Assembly (NCBI GenBank): GCA_907164885.2
Contig: OU015490.1
Coordinates: forward strand, 92,167,299 to 92,231,298
Length of the DNA: 64,000 nucleotides
Reading direction: 5' to 3'
Origin: Dolomedes plantarius
Taxonomy: Eukaryota > Arthropoda > Arachnida > Araneae > Dolomedidae
Positions 11,281 to 25,178 of the stretch are shown in pieces (the stretch's first letter is position 1; every line of letters begins with the position of its first letter). The translations under genes were made by a program, and so were the position numbers. The notes beneath the pieces are model-generated. The model made no database searches, had not been told where the DNA came from, and worked only from the letters and a program-made list of their open reading frames with translations.

Positions 11281-11547
11281 ACATATCTGTGGCTTGGTAT
11301 ACAAGAAGTGCCGAAGTCAGTTTTCTCCAAGAAGACTTTGTTTGCTTATGTCTCCTTAAAAAATATTATTATCGATATAAGAAGTATCCAAGTCAGTACA
11401 ATGGTTTAGAAAACACTTTTAAAGTATCGGACACATTTAGGTACTTCTTACATGGAAATTAATATTTTTTTGAAAGAGACATAAGCAAGCAAAGTCATCT
11501 TGGAGAAAACTGACTTAGGCACTTCTTGTACCAAGTCACAGATATAG
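11281..11547. mobile_element. Foldback MITE
   Basis: About 75-bp inverted arms: left ATATCTGTGGCTTGG...AGTCAGTTTTCTCCAAG, right CTTGGAGAAAACTGACT...CCAAGTCACAGATAT. A second inner pair (AAGAAGTATC and GGTACTTCTTA) makes a nearly continuous hairpin. No coding content. Target duplication unclear. The stretch 11548-12208 holds no gene I recognise. Confidence 0.85.
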
Positions 11548-12255
11548 TGGGTGGTTTTCTATCAAAATATGAAGCTCCCTGGTCTCGCTTTGGTTACGTG
11601 ATGCAGTATTATTGATCAAAGACATGGAATGGTAGTTTAATGGCTGGAGTATCGGCCGAAAATAAGCAGAAATGGAAGAATCAGGAATGAGAGAAAATGA
11701 TGAATGACTGCTTGAATATGATGAATTGAAAAGAATTGTGAACTTTTCTGGAACGATAGAGTCTACGTCTGGGGGCGGGACTAGTTTTGGCAGATATGTT
11801 AAATTAGCTTTCTTAGAATTGGACATGAATTCAGTGGAACACTTTGGGGATGATGAAGGCCTTGACCATTACCTCAATAATCTTATTTTACATAACACCT
11901 AATTCAGGAAGAATTTGAGTGTATTCTTTTCATGTATCTGCTTACCTTGAAATGGCGTTGAATTTTGCTTTGGTGCAAAATGTCGAACTTTTTTTTATTG
12001 CTCTATTTTTAAGGCCAGTTGTTTAGGGTTCTAAAACTGCTTTACTTTTATTTGTACGATCATTGGAGGAGAATTTATGGTCAGTTTAATAAGCTTATAG
12101 TGATATAAAAAGACTTGTAGTAGCATTTTTAAAGGCACTTTCTAGAAAACTCATTTCTTATTTACTGTTGAAAATGAGGAAGATAATCATTTAAAAATTT
12201 TCAATATACACAGTGTCTGTGTTAAACATATCCGTAATAGATATCAAGGTTAGGA

Positions 12256-12862
12256 ATGCACGTAAATGGCATCATTGGTCCAATTTTCTTCGTAGAGCAC
12301 ACTGTTACGAAGCACGTTTATCTTGATATGCTGGAAAACTTTGCTGTTCCACAAATTCCCCCGGGTTCCCTGTTCCAACAGGATTTGACTCCATTAGACT
12401 TTTTTGCTTGGAGATTCATTAAATCCGTTGTATATAATCAAAAAATTGAAACTGTGGATGAGATGAAGAAGCGTATCATTCAAGCACTTCCTCTAATAAC
12501 TCCTTATAAGGCGGCCACACACATCTACACTGCACAGTATTCAGGGGGAAAACGAGTGATTTATGGGGAGCGCTCTGCAGAGCCGCTCTCCAGCGATCCT
12601 GCCCTCAGTCGTCGATTTTTCTACAGATCATCAAAGAGATTCGATGGACCTTGGGGGGAGGATCGTGACTAATCGACCCCCAAATGTGTCAACAGGTGTC
12701 GGGGGGCTGCGTACTGTAGAATTGTCTAGATGTGTGTGACTGCAGCAGTGTGTGATATGCTACGAAACAACTGGAGATAACAGGAGTATCGTTTAGACGT
12801 TTGTCGTGCTGCAAAAGGTGTACACATCGAAATCTATTGATAATAAAACTTTGTGAGATGTT
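12256..12862 (+). pseudogene. Tc1/mariner transposase fragment with central deletion
   Basis: Seen: HVNGIIGPIFFVEHTVTKHV, YLDMLENFAVPQIPP and FQQD, then directly LTPLDFFAWRFIKSVVYN. In relatives about 35 residues lie between the second catalytic Asp (FQQD) and PLDFF, so that segment has been deleted. The frame continues to LPLITP near 12500, is split by a roughly 230-bp MITE, and resumes at about 12745 with EYRLDVCRAAKGVHIEIY, the usual C-terminus of this family. Non-functional. Confidence 0.78.
12508..12742. mobile_element. MITE inserted in the mariner transposase
   Basis: Inverted ends GCGGCCACACACATCTA at left and TAGATGTGTGTGACTGC at right (15 of 17 bases pair), with inner ACTGCACAGTA against TACTGTAG. 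It splits the coding sequence between LPLITP and the EYRLDVC tail. Target duplication not resolvable. Confidence 0.7.
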
Positions 12863-14891
12863 CTTTCTATTTAATTTTTTTTATTTTAATGGGTAGTTCC
12901 GTAAAAATAAGCCATAACTTTTGAATACTTTTAGCTCGGACACCCTGTATTTTAATGAAATTTTGTAATAATGTTTTCCATATTACTAACTATGTTTTGA
13001 CCTAAAAGCTAAGTTATATGTGTTCAATGAATCATTCTACAGGTGCCTGCACTTATAAAAAGGCAATTTAAAAAAATAAAATAAAATCAGTGTGGTTTTT
13101 GCTTTTTGGGGTGATTTTTGCAAATATTGTAAAACTTTCAGTTGAGAACACAGATGTCACAGTAGTAAATAGTATAAAGAAAATTAAAATATATGGAGTT
13201 GAATTGAGCATGTAAGGTCTCTGGCGTAAGCACTCAATTGTACCAAAAATCTAATATATAAAAATGAATGTTTGTCTATCTGTAATTGTATAGAAATCCA
13301 CAGTTTAGGAGCAACGATCGTGAAATTTTACGTACAGGCGTCTTTAAAAACAGCCGAGGGTCTGAAGAACTTCAAAAATCGAAATTAATTACCGTTGATT
13401 TTTAATTAAAAAAAACCCAACAATTTTGAAACTAAATGTAAGCTGTTACACTTTGTGGAATCACCCCTCTGAATATGGCGTCCACGTTAGGGTTACCGGG
13501 CGAACAGCGAGCGAAAAGATAAAAATAAATAAAATCAAAAAGTTTCAAGTTATATATTAAACCAGAATAATAAATGAAAATAATAATCTTTCAAGTCAGA
13601 TTTTATACTCTAAAATGGATCAGATCCATCGGCATATTGACACTCTATACATGCGATGGAAAATTCAAATCAACCACGCTAAGTGTCACGAGATCTTTTC
13701 TAATCGCTACTGCAATCAACCTCGCTTATGTCTTTGTGTCTATTGAAGAGTTAAAGACGTAGCTTCTATCCTGCTAACTTATTTCTGACTTAAAACTCCT
13801 CTTACTCCATAAATACATGTATATTCACCAACCCTTAGCAACTTTCCAATAATCTGAAACCGAATATTTTTACTTTACTCAAGAGAGCAGTGTGTCATCT
13901 ACGGGATCTTCAAAATTTTGCTAAACCTGTATTTTCAGCTTTTTTTATGAAGGCTTTTTCATTTCAGCTTTTATTTTTTATTTTTTTAATTATTATTTTT
14001 ATTTTATTTTATTTTTTTTTAATTATTATTTTTATTTATTTTTATTTTTTCAGTTTTTTTATGATGAAAGACCGAATATAGCTGAAATCTGAGGAGTTAG
14101 TTTATTATACATTTATACATTTTTAATTGGGTTTTCATATTTTTAATGTGTATAACATTTCGTATGCTTTTTTTTCTATGTTATTTATACTGTGTTTAGT
14201 TTTTTAATGGATTTTGGTAGGTTTATTATAAATTTATATATTTTATGTTTTACTTTTCAGGATTTTTTGCTCCGATGATAAAGGCTAAATCTTTTCTATG
14301 TCATTTATACTGTGTTTAGTTTTTTAATTGATTTTGGTTAACAAACTTTTGACATTTTTACTTTTCAGCTTTACTTTTCAAAATTCTTTACTTTCCTAAA
14401 GACAATTTGACATTTTTCCTTTTCAGCTTTTAGTGGTTTATTATAAATGTATATATTTTATGTTTTACTTTTCAGGGTTTTTTTGCTCCAATGATGAAAC
14501 TCTAAATCTAGCTGAATTCTGAAAAAATTATTGTAAATTTATGGTTTTTATGTTGGGTTTTCTTTTTATTCATGCGTATAACATTTCACATGCTTTTTTT
14601 TTCTGTTATTTTTACTGTGTTTAGTTTTAAAATTGATTTTGGTTAACAAACATTCTTAAAATCCCGGGCAACGCAGGATAAATTATCACCTGTGTAGTTT
14701 GATAATTTATAAATTTTAAAACTGTTCCCACATGTATATTTACCGATCCACAAGAACTTTCCAATATTTTTAATTAAAAAATAACCTACAATTTTTGAAG
14801 GATGTGACACTCGATTCACAGACGTTCTGTAGATGGTGACACTATTTTAAACTTTTAGTATTCCAACCCATTTGTAATTTATCCTTATAAG

Positions 14892-15663
14892 AAAGCTGAA
14901 AACCCACACTTCGCTACGGAGTACATTCAAATTAAATACAACGTCAGTGCATGCAATTAATGCCAATATATATATATATAAATAAATACGACGATCAATG
15001 TATACATATGATGTAAAAAAATATATATTTATAAAAAAAATCGTAAGGGATATTTTTATAGACAAAATAATGTAGAAGAAAATATTCAAATTAAATCTCA
15101 TAGGACATACTAAAGAATATAGTACAGTTAATGTAGTACAATTTGAGAAACATATCTTTTGCATTATTGGATAATTAATTATTTTTTGGATAATGTCCAA
15201 TCGTCTGCCGTATTAGGAAGAAAAAAAGTATTTTTTTTGTCTATTTCGTTGTTATGTGACGATAAATTTATTTAAAGTACCAGAAAAAGAAATCACGTGA
15301 TCAGCGTTTAATAAATTAAATTCTAAAAATTAATCTTTAAAAATTCACCAAAATTAGAAAATGGAAGTAAAGATTCTACAAAGAGTTCATTTTAAAGGAA
15401 TTTTTTGATCTTTTTCGTGATATCAATTTTATAACCCTCAAATTATTATTTTAAATGCAAACTTTAAAAAAGTTACTAAAACGGCTTAAAAATTTAATTT
15501 TTAAAAAAATCTAAGGAGAATTTTTCAAAAATCTTTCTTAGTGCACCCCTACACTACAAGAAGAATCGCCATGAAAAATTTCAGCGCTTTAGGTCCCGCG
15601 GTTTGGTCTGTACGTTGCATGTCAGTCAGTCAGTCAGTTACGGAACTGTTTTGTATATATAGA
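14892..15663 (-). mobile_element. Family-1 Helitron, copy A
   Basis: Read on the minus strand: 5' TCTATATATACAAAACAGTTCCGTAACTGAC split over 15663-15634, 3' end GTAGCGAAGTGTGGGTTTTC at 14897-14916, with CTAG decayed. The family body is about 650-770 bp, non-coding, and includes GATTCTTCTTATAGTGTAGG and a run near TCTTAGATTTTTT. Confidence 0.85.
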
Positions 15664-16158
15664 TTATTATTACTATCTTTATATCGTAACGTTAACTTCA
15701 TGCGCACGCATTATTTTCCTATGCTTTTTTTATTATCTTTATAATAGAGTAATTTTCATATGATTTTAAACAACAATCGTTTTTAACTGGCATTTAATTG
15801 GCTGTTAAAACTTTATATTTACACCCTATTTAAAAGAAGTAGGGTGTACATTTTTCAAAGAGGATGTTTCAACACCCAACTTCAAAGAAGTAGGGTGTAA
15901 ATTGTAGCGTAGAAAGTTGGTAAAATCAAAATTTTGTGCAATGTATTTAATTTCTCGATTAAAAGTAGTTTTTTTCTAAAAATTAATTTATTTCGCTTGA
16001 AAAGCTAAATATTTTATGCACGCGGTTTATATTATTATTACTATCTTTATATCGTAACGTTAACTTCATGCGCGAGCATTATTTTTCTTATGCTTTTTTA
16101 TTATTATCTTTATAATATCTTTATTTTCATATGGTTTTAAACAACTATCGTTTTTATT
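15661..16158. repeat. Direct repeat of ~125 bp inside the large Helitron
   Basis: 15661-15785 and 16030-16158 both contain ATTACTATCTTTATATCGTA, ACGTTAACTTCATGCGC and TTTTAAACAACNATCGTTTTT. Between them GAAGTAGGGTGTA occurs twice (15836 and 15887). Confidence 0.85.
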
Positions 16159-17042
16159 CATATTATGTTGGTTTTTTATTAATTAAAAATTAAGGGTAAT
16201 TAATTTCGATTCCGAAAGTTCTTATTATCTTTATTTTCATATGCTTTTTCATTTACGAATTATTCAAATGTTGGTTAAAAAACTTTTGTGTAATTTATAC
16301 ATTTGTGTGTGTTTAATTATTGTAATTAATAAATTTATATTTCTGGAGAGGATGTTTCAGATTTTAGTGGTACTATGATAAAAGGCTAAATCTACCAAAA
16401 TTCTGAGGAGTTTATTTTGGAGAGAAAAGGAATTTAATATGTAGAGGATGTTTATAGGAGTTGAATGGTTTGCAGCCCTCAATCAAACACTTCATTTTTT
16501 AAGAGGCAACGCTGGAGTCATATCATGGTTCTATTGGAAATTTCTGCTAAACCTGTAATTTCAGCTTTTTACCCCAATGATAAAAGGCTAAATCTAGCTC
16601 AATTCTGAGTAGTTTATTATAATTTTCTATATTTTTTATTGGGTTTTCCTTTTATTCATGTGTATAAGATTTCACATGTTTTTTTTTCTATGTTAATTAT
16701 ACTGTGTTTAGTTTTAAATTAATTTTGGTTAACAAACATTAAACAATTTGACATTTTTACTTTTCAGATTTTAGTGCTACAATGATGAAAGGCTGAATTT
16801 CCTAAATTCTGAGATGTGTATAACATTTCACATATATTTTTTCTATGTTATTTATACTGTGTTAATTTTTAAATTGATTTTGGTTAACAAACATTATTAA
16901 ATTCCCGGGCAACCCCGGGTACTTCAGCTAGTTTATAATAAATTCCCTCTATTATAAAATGTTATAAAATTTTTACCAAAATTATATTTGTTATCATGAT
17001 TTTATATCACATTTGAACTAAAAAAATATATTAAATCAGTAC

Positions 17043-17131
<89 letters not shown>
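17043..17131. repeat. (GT)n-(TA)n microsatellite
   Basis: (GT)n at 17043-17059 then pure (TA)n to 17131. Confidence 0.97.
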
Positions 17132-17133
<2 letters not shown>

Positions 17134-17239
17134 CGGCCTCACTACTGAAATAAACGTTCTGAAATAAACGTGAGAAAATACGTTTACGCTAGTTGTCGCT
17201 GCATATAGGAAAGACAAAAGAGATTCTTAATTACTCTAA

Positions 17240-17403
17240 AGGCTTGTTCACGTAGAATCCCTCGGCATCAGCGTTACTCGTATTGAAATATTTTAAACCA
17301 ATCATAGGTCTTAACAATTTCGTGGGTAATCGTTTGGAGGTTTGTAATTGGTTAAATATATTTCAATACAAGTAACGCTGACGGATTCTATGTGAATAGG
17401 CCT
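17240..17403. mobile_element. MITE, 164 bp, TAA target duplication
   Basis: Ends AGGCTTGTTCACGTAGAATCC and the reverse complement of GGATTCTATGTGAATAGGCCT; inverted identity runs about 50 bp inward. Flanks are TAA (17237-17239 and 17404-17406). A 3-bp TWA duplication suggests a PIF/Harbinger-type MITE. Related ends occur at 34597-34668 and 47195-47366. Confidence 0.82.
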
Positions 17404-17468
17404 TAAAGCGAGATACCGCCACGTTTTCATAAGGATAGTTTCTTTACACTCCTATTACTTTTTGATAA

Positions 17469-18137
17469 TCTATATATATAAAACAGTTCCGTAACTGACT
17501 GACTGACTAACAGATAACGCACAGACCAAACCGCTGGACCTAAAGGGCTGACATTTTGCATGGCCATTCTTCTTATAGTATAGGGGTACACCAAAAAAGA
17601 TTTTTGAAAAATTCTTAGATTTTTTTTAAAATTAAATTTTTAAGCTGTTTTTGCAACTTTTTTTAAGTTTGCATTTAAACTAATAATCTGACGATTATAA
17701 AATTTATATCACGAGAAAGATCATAAAAATTCCTTTAAAATGAAATCTTTTTTGAATCTTTGCCACCATTTTCTGATTTTTGGTGAATTTTTAAAACTAA
17801 TTTTTAGAATTTAATTTATTAAATGATCACATGGTTTCTTTTCTTTTTGTGATACTTTAAACTAATTTTGCGTCACGTTGCGTAGCAACGAAATAAATTG
17901 ATAAAAAAGTATTTTTTTTTTTTCTAATGCGGCAGACGATTGGACATTATCCAAAAAAATATTAAGAAAAGAAATGTTCCTCAAACTGTACTATACTAAA
18001 TGTACTAAATTCTTTAGTAAGTTCTATTAGATTTAATTTAAATATTTTCTTCTACATTATTTTGTCTATAAAAATATCCTTTATGATTTTTTTATAAATG
18101 TATATATTTTTTGTTTCTTTTTTTGGCATTAATTGCA
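17469..18137 (+). mobile_element. Family-1 Helitron, copy B, 3'-truncated
   Basis: Clean 5' end: A, then TCTATATATATAAAACAGTT. The body matches the other copies to about 18137 (GGCATTAATTGCATA). The 3' hairpin and CTAG are absent. Confidence 0.85.
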
Positions 18138-18239
18138 TATATGCACACATACATCGATACAAATACACGCGTATGCATGTAATTCGTAATTATGTAATTT
18201 TTCCTCTGGATCTAGTATTGCTAAAATTGCAAAACTCGT

Positions 18240-18760
18240 GACCCCGGGGCATAAATTCCCCCGTCTTTCACTAACAGGCGATAAAGGAGCCTTGAATACC
18301 GCTTTATGGAGGCCACTTTCTTACACGCATATCCCGTAAACCATGAAACGAGCTCACATTGTCCACTGCGGGAAATCCGAGGCGTGAACTATGGTCAGTT
18401 ACGTGACCAATCCATTGTCCGGTTACGAGGGCGTATAATTGAGGCAGATGGCCGCACAGCTGCTGGACCACACGAGCTTTGTCAGGGTGGAAAATTGAGA
18501 TGTTTTTCGGCCACGGGAAGTGATTATTTACGTTTCAGACTGGCATCATCCCCTGGTTTGTCCTTCAGATTTAAGAGTTACCTGGCTCGCCTTTGGGCCC
18601 GCGACAAAGATGCCGGAAAAGAATGCATTGTTGCGCAAGCCTTAACGGCCCCCCCCAAAAGAGAAAGTTCAATATTTATGTGGAGTGTGGCAGCAGGTAT
18701 TGAGACGTATACTGTGGTGAAGGAGCGTGCCGCCTTTCACTCTCACTTTGACACTTAAAA
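18240..18760. other. GC-richer, apparently single-copy island
   Basis: Sharply different base composition from the repeats around it, and no second copy in the window. It begins near CCCCGGGGCATAAATTCC. An open frame of 150 codons (18306-18758, + strand) spans most of it; I recognise no domain. It could be a conserved non-coding element, a decayed exon or chance. Sequences such as CTTTATGGAGG resemble homeodomain targets, but one such match means little. Confidence 0.4.
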
Positions 18761-18867
18761 GTCAGTGGATGTTTGTAGAGCACATACTAGATATGAAAGG
18801 GAAAGCTGAACTGGAAATATAATCTGCAGTATGCGTTCGTTTATGGACCTTGATTGTGGTATAACAA

Positions 18868-18961
18868 TTAGGGAGGAGGGAAGTGCTTCTGATTTATTAC
18901 AGAGGGCGTTCCCATGAAGAGTGCAGTAATTGAAATGATATTTTATGTATAATTTTTTTAA
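18868..18961 (+). repeat. Interspersed repeat ending at TTAA (inverted partner 43188-43290)
   Basis: GGAGGAGGGAAGTGCTT, ATTACAGAGGGCGTTCCCAT and GTGCAGTAATTGAAAT occur reverse-complemented at 43190-43290. Both copies stop at the same TTAA, beyond which lie different TTAA elements. Confidence 0.8.
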
Positions 18962-19060
18962 GGCTGCTGTGGGCTAACGCTGTTGGATTTGCTCACCTCA
19001 ATGTTAGCCTATGGAGAAAATGTGTCCAAGAATTGCCGACTTGGATTTAACCTTTAGCTT
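18962..19060 (+). mobile_element. Family X end, partial
   Basis: Starts at TTAA with GGCTGCTGTGGGCTAACGC and continues through CACCTCAATGTTAGCC and TGTGTCCAAGAATTGCCGA, matching the X termini. The other end is not found nearby; the sequence is lost before 19165. Confidence 0.75.
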
Positions 19061-19164
19061 ACGGGGCTTATTTTTCCGATTCCCTCTATAGAACTGGAAA
19101 TTTCATACCCCCTTTCTAAGTACGGCCATTGAGGGAGTTATATATATATATATATATATATATA

Positions 19165-19814
19165 CTAGCTGAAAACCCGCGCTTCGCTACGGAGTACATT
19201 CAAATTAAATACAGCGGTCAATGTATGCAATTAATGCCTACGAAAGAATATAGTACAGTTTGAGGAACATAATATCTTTTATTGTATTTCAATATTTTTT
19301 TGGATAATGTCCAATCGTCTGCCGTATTAGCAAGGGAAAAAAGTATTTTTTTTGTCTATTTAATTGTTACGCACGTGACGATAAATTTATTGAAAGTACC
19401 AGAAAAAGAAATCACGTGATCAACATTTAATAAATTAAATTCTAAAAATGAATCTTTAAAAATTCACCAAAAATCAGGAAATTGAGGTAAAAATTCGAAA
19501 AAAATTTCATTTTGAAGGAATTTTTATGATCTTTCTCGTGATATAAATTTTATAACCCCCCATGTATTATTTTAAAAGCAAACGTAAAAAAAGTTTAAAA
19601 AACAGCTTAAAAATTTAATTTAAAAAAATCTAAGAAGAATTTTTGAAAAATCTTTCTTAGTGCACCCCTACACTATTAGAAGAATCGCCATGCAAAATTT
19701 CAGCCCTTTAGGTCCAGCGGTTTGGTCTGTGCGTTGTATGTCAGTCAGTCAGTGAATGAATGAATGAATGAATGAATGAATGAGTCAGTTACGGAACTGT
19801 TTTATATATATAGA
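19165..19814 (-). mobile_element. Family-1 Helitron, copy C
   Basis: Minus strand: 5' TCTATATATATAAAACAGTT at 19814, 3' hairpin GTAGCGAAGCGCGGG, TTTTCAG, CTAG at 19168-19165, then T. Flanks A and T fit a Helitron target. A (TGAA)n expansion lies at 19753-19781. It faces copy D head to head. Confidence 0.93.
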
Positions 19815-19815
19815 T

Positions 19816-20723
<908 letters not shown>

Positions 20724-20741
20724 TATATATATATATATATA

Positions 20742-20846
20742 TGCTGTCAAAAACCTATTAATTTCATAACTTTCCATGATTTTAGTTTCACACTGCATTG
20801 TTTAATATAGCTTATGCTGTTTTTTTACTTTCAACTTTGTCTTATA
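20742..20846 (+). repeat. Interspersed repeat, copy 2 (partner at 3300-3394)
   Basis: Shares ATGCTGTCAAAAACCTATT and TACTTTCAACTTTGTCTTA with the first copy, again adjoining (TA)n. Confidence 0.75.
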
Positions 20847-21149
20847 TATATATATATACAGTGGTACCTTCTTTAACGGACAATCCCGAATAGCGTACAC
20901 CTCTAATTAACAGACATTTTTACGAGTGCCAGTCCTGTTATTTCGGACAATCCATCTTATTCCCTCTGGATAGCGGCCACTCCGAATAGCGGACAGATAT
21001 TTTTGAAAAACTTTCAATTATTTTGGCAAACATTTCAAAATTATTCTAACAGGCAAGCTAAAAGTATATGCTTATGCGTCTTTACAAAGCCTAAATGTTT
21101 CCTTAGAAGCCCGGATGTTTCAAGAACATTCATGTACGAATACTTAGCG

Positions 21150-22264
21150 TTTTGTGGAAGTTAGATAAAAAAAATGAAAAACAAAAGAGAAAAATCATTC
21201 TGTTCATGGACAATGCTACTTCCCATCCTGATGATTTAAAGCTCAAAAGTGTTAATTTAATTTTCTTTCCTCCTAACACCACTTGATGCTACAGCCACTT
21301 GATCAGGGAATTATCCACAGCTTTAAAGTACGATACAGAAAGCTGCTTCGGAGACATGTGCTTTCACGGATTATCTCCTGCAAATCCAGAGAAGAGTTGG
21401 CAAAATCGGTATCTGTTTTGGATGCAATTTCCAGGCGTTCTAAAATGTTTTAAGAAGGTGGGCTTTTTGAGTACAAGCGAAGTGGCAACTGACAGTACTA
21501 CTGAAAAAAAGCTAAAAGAACTTGCAGATCTAGTAGCCAATTTGGATTCAAATGTCAGCGTTGAAGAGTATGTCGTATAAGATCGTGTAAGATCGTATAA
21601 GATCGTATAAGATCGTATGTCGTATAAGATATGTCTTGTAAGATCGACGATGATTTATCCATTGAGGAAGAAAACCTGCATGTTTCCAATTTCATTCATC
21701 GGGACAGCACTGAAGCAATTTCCAGGACTACGTCAGTCCTTAAAAAGGTGGAACCTGGGTGCGTTCTAAAATGTTTTATGAAGGTGGGCTTTTTGAGTAC
21801 AAGCGAAGTGGCAACTGACAGTACTACTGAAAAAAAGCTAAAAGAACTTGCAGATCTAGTAGTCAATTTGGATTCAAATGTCAGCGTTGAAGAGTATGTC
21901 GTATAAGATCGTGTAAGATCGTATAAGATCGTATGTCGTATAGGATATGTCTTGTAAGATCGACGACGATTTATCCATTGAGGAAGAAAACCTGCATGTT
22001 TCCAATTTCATTCATCGGGACAGCACTGAAGCACTGGCCCTTTCTGAGGATGATGACGAGGAATCGCCAATGGAAGACTGCAAAATCAAAGATTATTCAG
22101 AAGCACTGAAAAACAGTGAACAATTAAAGCAGTTCTTTCTGAACAATGATGATTTTGAGGGACTACCAAAGATAAATCTTATGAAGATTCACCTTGAAAA
22201 ACAGGTTTGCTGTGTAAAAAAGAGAAATCAAACTTCGTTAACATATATTTTCAGTAGTAATTAA
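21150..22264 (+). pseudogene. Tigger transposase C-terminal half, decayed
   Basis: Seen: LFMDNATSHPDDLKL (second catalytic Asp codon at 21209), then VNLIFFPPNTT and, after a break, the LDQGI-type region. Next come SPANPEKSWQNR, LKCFKKVGFLSTSEVA, acidic KLKELADLVANLDSNVSVEEYV and a tail ending LTYIFSSN at 22264. No N-terminal DNA-binding domain or first Asp is present. The frame is broken several times and the tail coding sequence is partly duplicated. Not functional. Confidence 0.82.
21435..22033 (+). repeat. 326-bp tandem duplication within the Tigger gene
   Basis: Copy 1 starts at 21435 and copy 2 at 21761, both with GCGTTCTAAAATGTTTTA; identity is close to complete to about 22033. Inside, GATCGTATAA/GATCGTGTAA units repeat (21581-21625 and 21905-21950). 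Near identity implies a recent event relative to the element's decay. Confidence 0.93.
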
Positions 22265-22536
22265 AATAATTTAGCTCCAATACATTGTATTTGGGGATTA
22301 TTTAATGCAAGATAAAAGGATCAACCACAATTAAAAGGTAAAGTAGCAAATAGTTATTCTTTTCTTACCTAATTAATTTTTCCTTTTTAAATAAAATTGA
22401 ATCCGCAATTTTCAACCAAATGTCAAACAGAAGTGCAAAAACCTTTTTTATAAAAAGGTTGTCCTCCCTAATAGCAGACATCTCCTAATAACGGACAAAA
22501 CTTTTGGTCCCGTGACTGTCCGCTTTTCGGAGGTAC

Positions 22537-22654
<118 letters not shown>

Positions 22655-22689
22655 GGTTATCAAAATAATGGAAATGCATATCAATATTA

Positions 22690-22990
22690 GTGGTGTTTAT
22701 GAAAGTGCTCCGTGGAAGGCGTTCTCCCTGATGATAATGCTCCGATCAGTACAGCTAGACGTGTCAGGTCGTGGTTTCAGGAACATAAAGATGAAGTCAA
22801 ACATCTTATCTGGTACGCACAGTTCCTAAACCTCAATATGATCGAACTGCTGTGGTCTGCTTTAGAGAATAGAGTCAGGGATCGATATCCACCAACAGCA
22901 TCTCCATAGGATCATTGACGATTTATCCATAAAAAATGGTATAATATTCCCTTAACCACTATTCATGACTTGCATAATTCATTTCCTTAG
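22690..22990 (+). pseudogene. Tc1-type transposase fragment (DD36E spacing)
   Basis: Seen: DDNAPISTARRVRSWFQEH, EVKHLIWYAQ, then NLNMIELLWSALENRVRDRY. Thirty-six residues separate the second Asp from the Glu of MIE, the spacing of DD36E (Incomer-like) families. WYNIPLTTIHDLHNS near 22940 is the usual C-terminal tail, in another frame. The SPDLN motif is altered to FLNLN. No terminal repeats found; both sides are compound microsatellites. Confidence 0.8.
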
Positions 22991-23011
22991 TGAATTCAGG
23001 TGATATTAAAT

Positions 23012-23914
<903 letters not shown>

Positions 23915-24416
23915 AATAATATAAATGAAACACAGTTTTTCAAGAAATATTGACTTTTTCATCTTCAGATTACGATAACTCGCCAAAAAATGATCGTAGA
24001 ATTTTAATCTTTTTTCAGTCTAAGACTACAGATATTTCTCTTTCAAACTAGACCTCATTTGTTTAAAAATATTTTAAAACAGACTAATATTTTCATCAAA
24101 AAATGAAACTCAGTTTTTCAAGAAATATTGTCCCCTATGTGGATGTAATATCGATATGCTCCTCGAGTTTTTATCTTACAAAGAAAATATTTACATCATC
24201 TCGAAGCTGAAAGCTTTCTTATTCATATAAACCTCATTTCAAGTCTCTATCATAAAATTTCGATTTTTAATTGAATTTTAAAGCTGATAATTCAACAGTG
24301 ATGAAAAGCCCTTCGCATAAGGGTGACAACAGTAAATGGATGGAAACTGTTACTTTGCCCGAGAATCACCTCTATGTATCTCGCTATTAGCCCTAACAGA
24401 GAAGCGAAACCCCTAG
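23915..24416 (+). mobile_element. Family-2 Helitron-like repeat, copy 1
   Basis: Matches 40160-40848 and the reverse of 54335-54790 (ATTGACTTTTTCATCTTCAG, ACTAGACCTCATTTGTTTA, GAGTTTTTATCTTACAAAG). Ends AACCCCTAG then T; the terminal hairpin is degenerate here. The 5' part present at 39991 is absent. Confidence 0.8.
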
Positions 24417-24439
24417 TTTAAAAAAAAAAAAAAAAAAAA

Positions 24440-25142
24440 CCCGAAAAATACTCCAAGGTGTAAAATTTTTTTCTGTATTACTGAGTACAATTTTGCTGTG
24501 CAGGGCACGCAGTGGAATAGGGACTTTTGAATGATGACACAATTCGTATAAATAAAAACCATTTAATTATCTATACGATGATCATATGTACAGATGAATA
24601 ACAAAATTAAGTATAAGACATAATAGCGAGCCAACTGCTCATAAAGAAATAATTTACATGGCTCACGAAAAAATACTCGCTCCGCACCTCTAACCCAGAG
24701 TGAGAGATTAACTGATGCCACAGACTGACTGACACATTAACAAATCCTGTTCTTCTTATTTGCAATTAAACATTTGCATAAGAGACACGGTCTACAGTTA
24801 CATACGGCCAGACATGGTCCGCTAAAAAAAGTATTTTCATTTGGCAAATACCTAAGAGAGAAAAATTAACTATGACGTCACATTTGCAACAGCCGGCAAG
24901 CTGAATACCATCGCGATGTTTAAAAGGCTGACACCTCAACGCATGTTAGGATGTGACAAGATAAAAGTAAACAAGGCGAATATCGGCACGTTAAGTAGGC
25001 ACCGCGCAAATTTCCTATCAAATCTCTGTGAAAAAGAAAGAAAAAAATCTTTCAATCCAAGTCAGCAATTCTTAGACACATTTTCTCGATTGGTTAACAT
25101 TGAGGTGAGCGAATCTAACATCAGGGTTAGTAAACAGCAGCC
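24440..25142 (-). mobile_element. Family X end, reverse, interrupted
   Basis: Right terminus: TTAA at 25143-25146, reverse-complemented GGCTGCTGTTTACTAACCC, then the X text inward (CAATGTTAACC, TTGCTGACTTGGATTG). Inner X text (CTCCAAGGTGTAAA) reappears at about 24451, so about 500 bp of other DNA sits inside. No left terminus identified. Confidence 0.6.
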
Positions 25143-25178
25143 TTAAGAGTCAATGCTTGTGGTAGTTACTCAAGTTAA

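Larger units (their letters stand above)
12209..12947 (+). mobile_element. Mariner-type element, deleted and interrupted
   Basis: The right end is ...GACACCCTG followed by TA. The left end CACAGTGTCTGTGTTAAA preceded by TA is a weaker match to the same terminus. It contains a transposase remnant and a nested MITE. Confidence 0.7.
13250..16931 (+). mobile_element. Helitron, ~3.7 kb, composite
   Basis: 5' end: A then TCTAATATATAAAAATGAAT followed by TGTTTGTCTATCTG, a typical Helitron start. 3' end: hairpin CCCGGGCAACCCCGGG, spacer TACTTCAG and CTAG at 16928-16931, then T. A second, degenerate 3' hairpin (ATCCCGGGCAACGCAGGATA) at about 14660 shows that the unit is two related elements in tandem or a partial duplication. 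The phrase TGATTTTGGTTAACAAACATT precedes both. It is AT-rich and has no Rep/helicase frame that I can see. A family-1 Helitron is nested at 14892-15663. Confidence 0.78.
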
